A DNA stretch of 64,000 nucleotides, taken from positions 4,832,501 to 4,896,500 of the forward strand of contig NC_060891.1 of assembly GCF_014805685.1 (NCBI RefSeq), given 5' to 3'. Positions 10,575 to 22,489 of this stretch are shown piece after piece (positions within the stretch are counted from its first letter, which is position 1; every line of letters starts with the position of its first letter). Under the pieces are notes generated by a model, which was not told where the DNA came from, made no database searches, and saw only the letters and a list, made by a program, of their open reading frames with translations. Position numbers and translations under genes: made by a program. Source of the DNA: Silurus meridionalis (taxonomy: Eukaryota > Chordata > Actinopteri > Siluriformes > Siluridae).

Positions 10575-10731
10575 AGGGTGGGGTGACGTCCTACAAAAGG
10601 GGTACAGGCGTAACTTTACTGGGATTTGTGCAGAGTGAGGAATTCGCCGAGTCGAGTGTGTCGGCATGCAGGGCTCTGGGGGCTCCGGTGTGGGTCCGGA
10701 GGGGACGGGTGTCAGCCAGGTGTGTGTGTCA
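10575..10731 (+). CDS. Candidate 5' exon with start codon (unrecognised)
   Basis: After a TATA-poor segment (CCTACAAAAGGGG near 10591) the DNA becomes locally GC- and CpG-rich. An ATG at 10666 opens a frame starting MQGSGGSGVGPEGTGVSQV, a Gly/Ser/Pro-rich sequence of the sort seen at the N-termini of vertebrate nuclear proteins. A strong donor word (CA|GTGAGTAA) occurs near 10731, and a weaker one (CAG|GTGTGT) a little earlier. The frame continues to 11064, but its distal part turns into low-complexity peptide. I do not recognise the protein. It could be an alternative first exon, a non-coding transcript start or chance. Confidence 0.25.
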
Positions 10732-11049
10732 GTGAGTAATGGCACTATCAACTCGCCGTCGTCATCCATCATGAGGCCCGGGAATCACGAGTGCAGCAAC
10801 ATATCATTACACAAGGTTATCACTGGCCCATTACTAGCCCTGATCAATCTACACATCCACTGGGTCCTCCTCTCTGCTCTTCCTTTTCTTTTTCCTTCCT
10901 GTTTTTTTTTTCTGAGAAAGAAAAAGACCAGCTCTTCCATCTCAGCTGGACAAGCTTCCTCAGCTTCAGCTACAGATTGCTGTACAATACGACTAATATC
11001 GTTCAGAGATCGAACTGGAGGCACAGAGCTGCAAACAACAACAAGTAAA

Positions 11050-12120
11050 GCTAAGCGCCATTAATATTCTGCAGTACGATGGAAATTGTGCTGTCAATTG
11101 TACTGTGGCTTAACAGTGATCAAGTTTATGTAATGCAGTTTCACACTACTTGTGAAAAATGTCTGGCTTCGGTCAAGTCAAACTGCTTGCTATAATCTAT
11201 ATATTTCTTTATTTTTTTGCTAGATAAAAGTCAAGATCAAGTTTGTTTATCAGAAATTAAAAAGGAAGGCATTTCGAACTTATTTTTGGTGCCAAAACTA
11301 ACCAACCAAAACGACTGCAAATGTCTGGCAGAAAAAAAGGAGAAGAGAAATACAGGTGCTGAGAGAAACCTCAAATCCATCCAGCAAACTTTAAAACCAG
11401 TTGTGCGTAAAAATTGCGTTTATCTGTAAATACACCGGAATTGGGATTTTATTCGAAGTGAATCCACGTGTGTGTGAGTCTGACCCGAGACTTCGCTCCA
11501 TATGTAGCTGACTGGCTTTTATAACAAACCATGAGAAGTCATTATCTAAAAGGGGGTATTATAATTAGCAAAACAATAAAAGTTTATTAATGAACATTAA
11601 AATGCAAAATAGTAAAAAGAGATCCTATCCATCAAAAGGTGACTCCCTTTTTGAGTTTTAATTAGATATTACAGTTAATGGTATGAGGAGGGAGTTTGGA
11701 GAAATTTAATTGCTATTGTTTAATGGGCCACCACCTTTTTTTTTTTTTCTTTCTTTTTTTTTTTTTTTTAAAGTTGGAGACTAAAAATTGTAATTTATAT
11801 AATAATGTCATTTTTATTTGAGTGGCAGCTAATAAAAAGTCAGAGAGTTCGGAAAACACAGAACAATCTTCTCTCACTTACGTTATATATTTCAGAGAGA
11901 GTGGGAATTCTGTGTCTAGACGTCTCCTCAAGTAAAAAACAAAAGTACTGTAAACATAGATATTTGTCAAAAAGGCCGAAAAAAGAGTAAAGTGTAAAAT
12001 AGTGAAACGGCAATACAAATGTATGTGTGTGTGGTTGTTACGATATAAATATATCATTATTAAAAATTATCGTCATATTTTCCAATTCAAATATGTATTA
12101 ATTAATTATGAGCCAGGAAT
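11050..12120. other. AT-rich intergenic DNA
   Basis: I see no gene or recognised transposon. A T-rich run occupies about 11738-11770. A few homeodomain words are present ('gagttttaattagatatt'). Confidence 0.5.
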
Positions 12121-12128
12121 ACATATGA

Positions 12129-12273
<145 letters not shown>

Positions 12274-13140
12274 GGACTTTTTCCTTGCCTTCGTTGCCAC
12301 TCTCTTGTTTATTAGGGATAAATGGGAGGTATAGTGACTAATTTATATATTCACATTCTATTTAATTCTATCGGGACAAATTAAAACTTGAATTGAATTT
12401 AAGAAATAATACAAAAACACAACTTACATTAACATTACAAATTCCCCTACACAATAAAAATACAAAAGCTAAAGGCCATGTAAGCTAACATTTAACATTT
12501 TATATATAGGAAATATACCTTGAAATTGTCAATGAGATAAACCCCGAAATTAACCAGAAAATTTTTTTTTTAATTCTATACAAATCTGACATTTTTTAAA
12601 CGAATAAATGAGTGAAACAAACAAACGAAAAAATTCATGGACTTGAGGAATGCTGCTGTTGATGTGTGGAAGTCCTGTTTCTGATGCTTCTTTTCCCTTC
12701 CCTTCCCTTCCCTTCTCTCTCTCTCTCTCTCTCTCTGTCCCTGTCTGGCCTGTCTCAGTTCGCTCACACTGGAGCCAACAGAAACCACACGACAGTAGAA
12801 CAGCCACAGAACCGGTGTGTTCAAACTATTTGGCATGTTTGTGCCATCAGAGCCACAGGGCCTCCGTACGAATCTGCCACGATGTATACTTCATGTGACA
12901 CTGAAGCTGCAATACACTCTCTGACTTTCAGCTGCCCTTGTTTCAAGAGTTTTGGGTGTGTATATGAGTGAGAACGCGATAGAGAGAGAAAGAGATATAC
13001 AGGGGATGAAACCAATCGAATCGAGAAGAATTTATGAGAAACATTATGCAGTCATCTTTTTCTCTAACGGATCTTCCCTGAATTTTTGAGCAGATGATTG
13101 GAAATCATAAATTATTTTATTCAATATTTGTAATATAGGA
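12274..13140. other. Intergenic DNA with pyrimidine-rich run
   Basis: (CCCTT)n passes into (CT)n at about 12690-12736. The rest is unique, with no recognised gene or repeat. Confidence 0.5.
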
Positions 13141-13149
13141 CTACTATAA

Positions 13150-13440
13150 CATTTCACATTTCATGTGTTTTTGAACATTCTACCTTCATCCCTATTTGCT
13201 GTTATAATTCCTTCCACTCTTCTGGGAAGATGTTCCACTAGATTTTGGAGTGTGCTTGTGGAGATTTGTGCTCATTGAACCACAAGGGTGTTGGTAAAGT
13301 CACGGGCTGATGTAGGTGAGGAGGCCTAGGGTGCGGTCGCATTCCAGTTCAATAGAGTTTAGGTCAGAGCTCTATAACAGGACACATAGGACACTTCCAT
13401 CCCAATTCTGCTGAAGGTATTGGGGATATTTCTAATTTAT
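13150..13440 (-). mobile_element. MITE family A, copy 2 (minus, decayed)
   Basis: Words such as 'cttccactcttctgggaag', 'gatttgtgctcatt' and 'cattccagttcaa' are reverse complements of the interior of copy 1 at 9045-9427. The right side runs into 'aaggtattggggat', the decayed terminus, next to a (TA)n array. Confidence 0.68.
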
Positions 13441-13445
13441 GCTGG

Positions 13446-13447
<2 letters not shown>

Positions 13448-13510
<63 letters not shown>
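13448..13510. repeat. (TA)n microsatellite
   Basis: About 31 TA units directly abutting the decayed MITE end. Confidence 0.97.
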
Positions 13511-13511
<1 letters not shown>

Positions 13512-13639
13512 TGTATGTTAAATAAACTGCATGCCATAGGAAATGTGTATGATAGCACTGAATCAAAAGAAAGTGTACTTCACAGAGCAGACGGCCTTGA
13601 ATGTACTGTAATATCTTGTCAGAATGAATAGAGGAAGAA

Positions 13640-14110
13640 AAAGGAAATTCTTTTATGGTTCAGAAAGAGGAAGTTTTTTTTCCTCACCCATAGCCGGCAG
13701 GGAAAACAAAACCACTCCTTTTATGCTCACATTTTGACGAATGCACACTTGAAGACCGAGAGGAGGAGGAAGGAGAGTGAGGGAGAAAGAGAGACGGAGA
13801 CGGACAGAGAAGTGGAATGAAGATGTCATTTTTAATTTGAGCAAACAGAGAATAAAAATGGCAGATGTAGGATAACTGGCCTAAAGCCACGCATTTCCGA
13901 ATGCACTCCAGTGGAAGTGTCCTTGAAGGTTTCAGGTAAAGATGAGGTCTGGAGCCACACAAACATTTTAATTAATGGATCTTCTCTACGTCATTTAAAT
14001 GTTTACCATCAAAAAGGAAAATTCACAGTTTCCATTACGATGCATTAAAAAAGCTCCCTAATACAGCAGCTGGGCTTTTAGAGCTGGAATTCTTTTAGGC
14101 TAAAATTAGT
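13640..14110. other. Putative conserved non-coding element
   Basis: Unique DNA with homeodomain-type words (TTTTAATTAATGG, AGTAATTAATTC) and an AAATGTTTACC forkhead-like word near 14000. No gene seen. Confidence 0.33.
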
Positions 14111-14119
14111 AATTAATTC

Positions 14120-14560
14120 TGTTTATCTGTTTGTTTCTTTGTTTGTTTTAGGTACATTTATGTACATCCACAACAACAATAATTCATTAATTAGCATCTT
14201 TTTTTTTCTTTTTTTATCTATCTATCTGCTTGTTTGTTTATTTATGATAACAGCACCCATAACATCATCAACAACAACAACAAAAATCATAATAATAATC
14301 ATCAAAAAAATAACAATATTATTTCTTGCTTTATTTTATTTACTTATTTTAAGAACAAACCAACATTAAGTGTAGTAATCTAAATATAATGAAATGAATA
14401 AAAAATAATAATTGTTATTATTATTATTATTATTATTGATGTTGTTATAAGTTAACATTATTAGAAATCAGTATTTGTTGTAAACATGTTTTTGTAACAT
14501 GAGCAGTAATAATAGAATGTTAGCAGTAATAATAAAAATTGCTGGCATTGTTGTCATGTT
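14120..14560. repeat. AT-rich low complexity with (TTA)n
   Basis: T-rich, ACA-rich and (TTA)n (about 14408-14436) simple sequence. Open frames here are not coding. Confidence 0.75.
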
Positions 14561-14564
14561 TTTG

Positions 14565-15010
14565 TTGTTGGCTGCACACTGAGCAGCTTTTCAACTCGCC
14601 TGACTGCACCACAATGTAATTATTTCAATCACCAGCACAATAATTTATTTTATACTTCAGTACTGACCTCTGCATGTGTGTGTGTGTGTGACAAACACTC
14701 AGGTTTATTTTTAGGAAGCCCAATGAATTGTGTTTCATTAAACCTTCATCCTCCTCCAGTCGCCTCGCTGCTTTAAATGGAGATGGCATCAAGGTTGAAA
14801 GTGTCAATAGAGCCAACCTTTGGTGTGTAAAGTCGAATGCGGGCGCAGGTGTACAGTAGCACGCTTGCGTTGGTTTTATAGCTAAAAAAACCGACCCCGC
14901 CCTTCTGCATATCGTTCTGGTTTTGATCCTGCAGCTGATGCTTGAATTACTACACGATGCTTTATTGATGATGATTCGTTTTAAAACAGTATTTCGTTTA
15001 TGACATCTTG
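14565..15010. other. Putative conserved non-coding element
   Basis: Unique DNA of higher GC around 14750-14920, with words such as AATGTAATTATTTC and GCTTTAAATGG. A 131-codon minus-strand frame crosses it but includes a translated (GT)n run at 14676-14691 and looks like chance. Confidence 0.33.
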
Positions 15011-15830
15011 AGTTTAACACCAGAAATCCATTTATTTCATGGTAGACTATAGATCAGGGTCAGACTACACGAGTTTTCATTACTGCTCGAATGCACAAAG
15101 AAGCTGCATCCCTGATTTAAAGTGCAGTAGAGACTAACGTAGAAGAAGAATCTAAAGATTTGTGGATGTCCATTAAGGAGAAAAATGGTGGTATACTATA
15201 TAATACGGTATACAATTCTAAACAAATATACAGTAGTATGGTGGCATGATCAACTGTTCCAGACTTTTTTTGTTGCCTTGAATTGTAAAAACATACGATG
15301 GTGCTGCATTGCCATGAGCTTACATCTCCAGAGTTGGATTCTGAGCTTGAATATCATCATTATAGTTACATCATTGTGGAATTTTCACGTTCTTCCTGTG
15401 CATACATGCGATTCTTCTAGTTTCTGTGTGCCATCTCCAAAAAGCATGCCAGTAGGCATTTCTTCTTATAATACAGTGTTCCCTGGACCAACTCCAGATC
15501 CACCTTAATCCTGACAGAAATAAGGTGCTTCCTAATACACAGTTACACCCTGAAAACACTTTGAAATCCAACAATAGTAGAAATGCAAGAAAGAATAAAG
15601 TGCAAATTCTGGCTTTGTTGATTCCTCAACCTCATTAGCATGACCCCAGGATTATATAAATTTGTTCAACATTTTTTCCGTCCGAAAATAAAAAAAGCCT
15701 TATTTAAACCACTATGATCCTAAGTAGCAGTTACTTAGGATGAATAAACTTTTTTGTTTCTCTTAAAAGATGTTAGCAAACATGTTTTTTTGGTGGCAAG
15801 ATTCGAGTCTAGATGCACACCTGGAGTTTA

Positions 15831-15975
15831 CATTTATGGCATTTGAATGCACTTATTCAACAGCTGAGTAGCTACAAGGGCCTTGCTAAAGGGCCCAAGA
15901 GCAGCAGCTTGGTGTGACTGAGATTTAAACTCACAACCTTCTTATCTTAAGCCCAATGCAACACCACCTAATCCT
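15831..15975 (-). mobile_element. tRNA-like SINE (family B), minus copy
   Basis: Contains 'tttacatttatggcattt' at one end, 'gggccttgctaaagggccc' in the body and a decayed tRNA-like head ('tttaaactcacaacctt' as the reverse complement of a B-box region). Same family as 24120-24245, 35470-35615, 47585-47760 and 49610-50265. Confidence 0.7.
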
Positions 15976-16087
15976 ATAGCTGTATCTGTTCATTTCAAAC
16001 AGTAGTGATACCCCAATGTTGCTGTTAGGTTCTAACAAAATGAATTATATTTGTAAAAATTTGGACCAGAATATATTCTTCCATAAT

Positions 16088-16128
16088 GGGACCATATCTC
16101 TCCTTTAAAAAAGGAGAGATATGGTCCC
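16088..16128. repeat. Perfect 19-bp hairpin
   Basis: The arms GGGACCATATCTCTCCTTT and AAAGGAGAGATATGGTCCC are perfect complements separated by three A residues, followed by a C-rich tract. No transposon termini are visible around it. Confidence 0.95.
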
Positions 16129-16129
16129 C

Positions 16130-16600
16130 CCCCCGCCCACACCACACATACTGGCCAATACTACAACAACAGTGTACAGGATAAATCCTTTGATTGTATC
16201 TTTTTTTAAAAGAGTGGGTGACCTACCCTCAGGCAGTATATAGTTAGCCATAAAACAGATTAGTGAATGTTATTTTGCATCCTGTATTAAGTATAAACTT
16301 TGTTTTTTAAGATAAAATGTATGTTGAATAGACAGAAAATGTGTAAATGTGCTTGTTGTTTATGCTTAAGACAATGAACTGTACAATGATTGCATAAATT
16401 GTATAACTGAATAAATTCAATACATTTCATAAATTCAAGGTGATTGAAGTACAATTCTATTAGACTCACATTTTTATCTACATAACAGTTATAATTTTGT
16501 AAAAAGTTTTGAACATGTATAATACAACGAATAATATTTATAATATATATTATATTAATAATATAAAACACTGGCGTGTATAAAAGAACCATTTCAACTA
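16130..16600. other. AT-rich intergenic DNA
   Basis: No gene or recognised repeat. A long minus-strand frame is low-complexity I/Y/N-rich peptide. Confidence 0.5.
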
Positions 16601-17640
16601 CACTACACCTTTGTGCAGCCGTCCATGCCATAAATGCCAAATATTTCCCAGAGACCTGTTGCGGCGTTTTCCTTTAGTCTGGATGTGAAGTAGCAGATGC
16701 AGGAAAAATACAGCTCCTCTGGACTCAGGTGCAGGAAAAAGGCCATAAATGAATCATTCCTCATTCTGGTGATTGACTCGTTTATATGCTCTGGGACACG
16801 GAAGACAAATTTCTTTGCAACACGAACGAGGATGGAATGGCAGCAAAGGAAAACCATTTCCATTAAAGCGTGTAACCTCATGCCACAGCTGGAGAAAACC
16901 TCTGGGATTGTAAGAAAACTTCACATGCTTTACGAGAGCGTGTAAGTGCTGCTGCGGTGTCGGTTTCTTGAGTGTGTGCGCAGTCTCGCGCACAAACATC
17001 TCTTGATAAAATGGTACGGTTGACAGGAGCAGGTGTTGCCTATTAAATCTATTTCCTCGACATTTTTCTGTCTTTTATGTATTCGTTATGCGTTTATTTT
17101 TCACCTTTGGCCTTTTGAAACGATTCGGTTTTTTGGGGGGGTTTTGTCCACCCGATCGATACGTGAACATCATTCAGTGAATAAATCTTCAACTAAGATC
17201 AATGGCAGCCTGTGCATAACTTCTTTTCGCCTTGAGGTCTGCGTTTTATACACTGGCATGCACATGCTACTCATAACCTTGGCAAAAAGCTCGCAGGGAA
17301 ATTCTACCTGTAATCCGCTGAAGCCACACAAAGGAAATGAAAAAGAAAAAAAACCAATTGTGTGAATGTGTGAATTCATGTAATGAGACACAGGAGCTCG
17401 AAAGCAATGATATTTTTGCTTTGCGGCAGCGTTCCCAAATCTGTGCGATGTGGGGAAAAAGAGAACATCCCTGGCTTGTCTCCTCATATCATGTCCGAGA
17501 GTGGCTGGCTGCCAGATCTCGGAGCGGTGTAAAGATGAAGGCAGGCATTTCATTGGTGACAGTGGTGTCCACTCTTGTCATTTCCTAGTGAACCGTGTCA
17601 AGGCTGCTGACTGTCCTAAGGCCAGAGTGTGTGAGTGTAT
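16600..17640. other. Unique block, putative conserved non-coding elements
   Basis: Mixed-composition unique DNA with many overlapping short frames on both strands, none dominant. Several segments (about 16620-16930 and 17180-17330) have the balanced composition and lack of repeats typical of conserved regulatory DNA. Conservation is untested. Confidence 0.3.
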
Positions 17641-17966
17641 TTGTATGTGTGTGTTTATATTAAGGATGATATTTTAGATGTTTTCAGAGTATCTCTTTGA
17701 GACCAGAGGTGTATAACTAGAAATGGACTGATACACGCTTAAAGATAATAAAAAAAACAAAAAACTTGTCTACTGTAGCTTCAGATTTCTACTTGGCCAA
17801 CAGGAGAGGAAATTGATGAGGTCTTCTGCAGTTGTAGCTCATCCACCTAACCAATTGATATCCTAATACCTTTCTCTGTGGAATATATTTATTGATTTAG
17901 ATTCAATATACAATTTTTCTACTTTTCTATTCTAGTAGAATAGAGAAAATTATTCTACTAGTTGAC

Positions 17967-18626
17967 CAGTGGTGGACAAAGTACACATAGTACTTTGGAT
18001 GATTAAGTACATTTGCTTTTAAATGTACTTAATCATCCAAAGTACTTTAGTTTATTATGACTATAACATTTAACATTTAACATTTTCGTCACAAGACTCT
18101 TTGTTTAATCAACTCAGTTTGTGTGGAAAGTTTCTATTGTTACTCTTAAAACACAAATCTCTTAATAAAATTATAATATTGAGTCAAACACTAATTGATA
18201 TTAATTAAAATGATCATGAGCCCAACCCCCCTTTTTTTTCAACTACTTTGTGCAAATAAGTCAGAAGTTTCTTCCATCGTTTATTGCTCAGAAAATGTTC
18301 TGCTTGCTGTTGAACTGATATGGAACTGTATGTGGGTGCTTAGTAGATACCACCAAGTGGCAATCAAAACAAGTTCAATACAGAACGCTCGCTCTACTCT
18401 GATTGGTGGCTTGCTGCGTATTTGACCGGTTTTTATCCGCTTATAAACAAAAAGAAACGACTCATTTCGCAAAATGTAGTTGAGTAAAAAGTAAGATAAT
18501 TGACTTTGAAATGTAGCGAAGTAAAATATCTCCAAATAGAAATAATACTGACAAGTACAAATATGTGAAAAAAAGCTACTTAAACACAGTAATGAAATAC
18601 ATTTACTTCCTTACTGTCTACCACTG
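17967..18626. mobile_element. hAT-like non-autonomous element with target duplication
   Basis: The ends CAGTGGTGGACAAAGTAC and (reverse complement of the right end) CAGTGGTAGACAGTAAGG are inverted. They are flanked by an 8-bp near-repeat, TAGTTGAC on the left and TATTTGAC on the right (7/8). Eight-bp duplications and CAGTGGTG-type ends are characteristic of hAT elements in fish. The 660-bp interior has no transposase frame and carries a perfect hairpin at 17989-18046. Confidence 0.85.
17989..18046. repeat. Perfect 26-bp inverted repeat inside the hAT element
   Basis: The arms at 17989-18014 and 18021-18046 are exact complements (core TGGATGATTAAGTACATTT) with a 6-nt loop GCTTTT. The element is otherwise old, so the perfect match suggests gene conversion or a recent inverted duplication. 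Confidence 0.97.
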
Positions 18627-19195
18627 TATTTGACTGTATTGAGTGAAGTATTTAAAGCTTGGGAAACACATATAAAAATACCTTGTTCCTATAAACTGGA
18701 GCTAGAAAAATGTATGTGAAAAGTTATTGATCGGCCTTTAGGAGCTTACACAAGATAAAGATGCCTTTTCTAGAAATACTGGAAGACACAGTATGTATGG
18801 AATGGGATGTATATAGATGTGTGTTCAAAACTGGACCCTGGAGTGTTTGCAAATTTTACTTGGCTTTGTAACCTTTTAATAAAGTCTATACGGATTCAAA
18901 ACCTCTAGGCAAGTTATTCTAACCAAGAAAAAATATATCTCCAATACCATATTTGTATAAAGACTGCTCACTTGGGTTTCACAAGACAAGACAAGAAGTC
19001 AGATCAATCTGCTAAACTGCTGTTCGGTCGATGTTTTTTTGTTTTTCGCACCATTTTGATCACACTTCCAAGGAATTCACTTATGTAGTGATCCAATCAG
19101 ACCAACAGCATCTATTTATGATGTTGTATGTCCTCCAACAATAAGAGCTTCTTAGTCACATTGGTGTGACAAATGCCCAACGTGGGAAAAAGAAA
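18627..19195. other. Unique intergenic DNA
   Basis: No gene or recognised repeat is visible. Confidence 0.5.
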
Positions 19196-19199
19196 AAAA

Positions 19200-20300
19200 A
19201 ACGAAAATGGTAGAACGAGCCATGCCAAGGCACTTTCGTTGCTTTCCAAATCCGTTACAAGTCTCCTACTTCTTTTGCCCCTCAAAATCTGAATCCCCTC
19301 TGAGCTGCACCGGTGCCAGCCACACTGCCAGTTTCAGAGCACTGATGCCAAGTAGAAATGACACCAGCTCTCCCCATAGACTGACTTAATTAGAGCGGCC
19401 CCATCCCCTGCGGTCTTCGCGGCAGCAGGCACTAAGGAAGTTTTAGCCGTTTGGATGTGCATGCATGTGTGTGTGTGTGTTTTGTCATTCCATCTGAGGG
19501 ACTATCTTCAGCAGATGCTCCGAAGCATTCTTGTCTCTTCTATTGAGGGCCAGCATCATTAAACTGTCATTGAGAAGTGATGCCGCTTAATTATAGCAGT
19601 CCTCGATGTGCCTTTGCTGCAGGAGCCACTACAAACGGATAGAGGCCCGCAGCGGTCACAGGCACCGAGAGGGGTATTTTTACACCGCACTCAGCGCTTT
19701 TATCAAGTGAAGTGATTCACACACTCGGGCCACAGAACAATGACAACAGATTATCAAAGCACGCACCTTTTCAGTGGCAGTCAATCGGTATTTAATCTTC
19801 TTATCAATAGCAGTCGCTCCCCTATAGAGCGTGTAATGAAGCCACTGTTCAGGGCAAAGTTCTAGTCGAGCTGTATCTTTTTTTACATTCTAAGATCGCA
19901 GACCTGGGACCTTCACCATGACCTGAAGGATGAGCATGTGCTGAGGCTATGATAATAAACGACCGATAAATTGCGTGACTCTACCGGTCAGCTGATGCAA
20001 AACTGAGGTCTCAAAACAAGCCCTAGGACAAGTTGGAACCGAAGAGTTGCGCCGATGGTATCATTGCACCGAAGCAATCCCTAAATCTAACTTGTTAAAT
20101 GCTATTAACTCTTACAAAACACATAACAAAACCCAGCAGAGAGTTTATTAGTCATCTCTTCAGCGGGATTTTAACCATTATGCCATTAAGAGCATGGGAA
20201 GGTTTCGTAATGAGGGCTGTAGAAACATAAAAAAAATGTTAAAAAAATATAACGACCGTATGATTATCGGGATGACACGGCGGATAACACTTTCGCTGGG
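19200..20300. other. Putative conserved non-coding element cluster
   Basis: One of the clearest enhancer-like blocks. It is GC-balanced unique DNA with GACTTAATTAGAGCGG, CCGCTTAATTATAGC, the SOX-like word ACAATGACA followed by GATTATCAAAGC, GTATTTAATC, and GATA-like TTATCAA words repeated at about 19700, 19754 and 19800. No open frame of interest. Confidence 0.45.
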
Positions 20301-20606
20301 GGTGTAACAGCGCCCACCATGGTGCGTAAGGCAAGTCGTTTAGATGGCCTGGTGTGTGTGTGCAAACTCCCCCAAGCACTATTGTGTTTCGAGTGTTTTG
20401 AGGTGGGGGGGTGACAAAACCATTCCCTCATTATAATTGCTCTCAACTGGTGAAGCTAAAAAGGTAATTAGGAGCTCATTGACACACTGCAACTGGCAGC
20501 TGTAAGAGGGAGCCATGCCCATGGACATGAGAGTCTGTATTTCATCTTTGTACTGGAAATGAAACAGTTGCTGCTGCAAATTTAGAGCAAATTGACAGTT
20601 TTTGAC

Positions 20607-20610
<4 letters not shown>

Positions 20611-20640
<30 letters not shown>
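20611..20640. repeat. (CA)n microsatellite
   Basis: About 15 CA units. Confidence 0.97.
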
Positions 20641-20644
<4 letters not shown>

Positions 20645-20689
20645 GATGTGTTCATGAAACCATCGTAACATGAAAATATCAAGACATGG

Positions 20690-21010
20690 TGTAATCAACC
20701 ACGGAGCCTTAAAGAATAGTGTTTAGTTTGGGGTTTAACAAAAATATTTAATACCATCTATAATTTATTAATCATTTATTAAAATATATTTATATATTTA
20801 TATATAATTATAAAATATATAATTTATTGATCAAATATAAATATGTAATTTATAAAAAAAATATTGAATCATTTAACTAATACAGAACATACTTTATATT
20901 ATAATAATATATTATAATTTTATATTCAAATAAATAAACATATAAATAAATAAATATACCCCATATAAACCATATCGTCATGGAGCTGGCTTTATAAGTA
21001 TAAAGGCTTA
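20690..21010. repeat. A+T-only low-complexity DNA
   Basis: Long runs of (ATAA)/(TTTA)-like simple sequence. No gene. Confidence 0.75.
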
Positions 21011-21165
21011 TTGTCTTGCTGGAGCATGTTTGGGTCTCCTAGATTAAATGAATGGAAAAGTTGCAAGCATGGAGAACAACAACCAAAAACGTAATATTGT
21101 ATTTATAATACGTGAGAAATGTTTGTTCAGGTCAATGAATGTTTTTTTTTTTTTAATATTTGTTT

Positions 21166-21211
21166 ATCTGACACATTATACAGACACTGGTGTCAGTATA
21201 ATGTGTCAGAT
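21166..21211. repeat. 46-bp near-perfect palindrome
   Basis: ATCTGACACATTATACAGAC on the left pairs with the reverse complement on the right, with one mismatch pair (A/T) and essentially no loop (centre CACTGGTG). No other repeat features surround it. Confidence 0.93.
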
Positions 21212-21239
21212 CATGCAGATTGTATCAGATTGTTAATCT

Positions 21240-22000
21240 AAGTATTATTTTCATATCAGTCATTAGGTTTAACTAAACCTTCTCTGCTGCTATACGTATT
21301 TGAAACAAGTGTCATTTTGTTTTACTTCATCCTCAACTACTTCTTCATATCAGACAGAAAATGTTATGTATTTGTATTTACTATGAAGGAAATGGGCACA
21401 GAGGTTTACCTTTGATTCCTTCCTAACCACAAGTGCTATTGTAGTTCATCCACCTCATGCCTTTAGAGGTTTTGTGATGCTTTTCTGCTCACCACTACTG
21501 TAAAGGGTTACTGTAGCTTTCCGTGTCCGTCTGGTCATTCTCCATTGGCTGTTATCATTAACAAGGCATCCTCACCCCTTTCTGAGTAAACACTTCCAGC
21601 TGTTGTGTGTGAAAATGTTCATTTAGGCAGTTTTATAGTCGGATGGCTGCAACAAAAAGACTGACTGCCTTCATGTTGTCAGTGTATAGTCTTTCCGCAC
21701 TTCAGAAACACTACAACAAAGTTATCAGAGGTATCAATTTCATACTGCTTGCATTTCTTTTATAGCTTTCATCCTCCTTGCTTAGTAAAAGGTATTAAAT
21801 CTCTTTTTTCTTCGGCTCCAATTTAAATCGATTTCATGCTGGCTTGTCTTGACACAACCGGAAGACCTTATTCACAGATCTTAATCTTAACGCTCATGTT
21901 TTATACACAGATGTAATAACTCTGGATCCAGCAGACCGGACCTGGTTCACGTTCTCCTCTTACCTCCAGAAAGGAGCTTTAGCTTCTACTCTGAGATGTG
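21240..22000. other. Unique intergenic DNA
   Basis: No gene or repeat recognised. Confidence 0.5.
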
Positions 22001-22009
22001 ACGATGTGT

Positions 22010-22480
22010 CAAAGTCATTTACCAGTAATGAGCTTGTGACGGCCCCGTTTTTATTTTGGCGTGGGATTTAATTAATGGCCCAAAGACTTTCCATTGTGCT
22101 TTGAGCAAATGACTAATAAATCAAAGCGAGAGATTTGTCAGGGAAGGAACATCTGTTTCTTACAAGCATTAAAACACGGGTGGCGCTGGCCTGGGCTGCG
22201 ACCGCGCGAGGCTGTAGGAGTCCTGCGCTCCGAAGCTTCTTCATTTGCTGCTCCACTGAAGGTGAACAGGGAGCTTTCTAATGGGCCTGTTATGTTAATA
22301 AAAGGACAAAAAAAAAGAGAGCTAGAGCCACTCTCTTCCAATTTCAGGGTCCCTCTTTTGCTTTTGGGTGCCACTGTCCTTAGTCCATGGTTTGTTAGCT
22401 AGGGGCACCTAAACTGCCCTGTCAGCGCTTTTACCAGATGATTAATGCGACTAAATGAATTTATAAGGTACAGACAGTAT
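22010..22480. other. Putative conserved non-coding element
   Basis: Contains GGGATTTAATTAATGG, a SOX-like CCATTGTGC, and TTATGTTAATAAAAGG. A 102-codon plus frame and a 78-codon minus frame overlap each other and neither looks coding. Confidence 0.42.
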
Positions 22481-22489
22481 GAGCTAATT

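Noticed and set aside
14625..15020. 131-codon minus-strand frame
   Set aside because: Includes a translated (GT)n run and has no recognisable domain; falls in an enhancer-style block.
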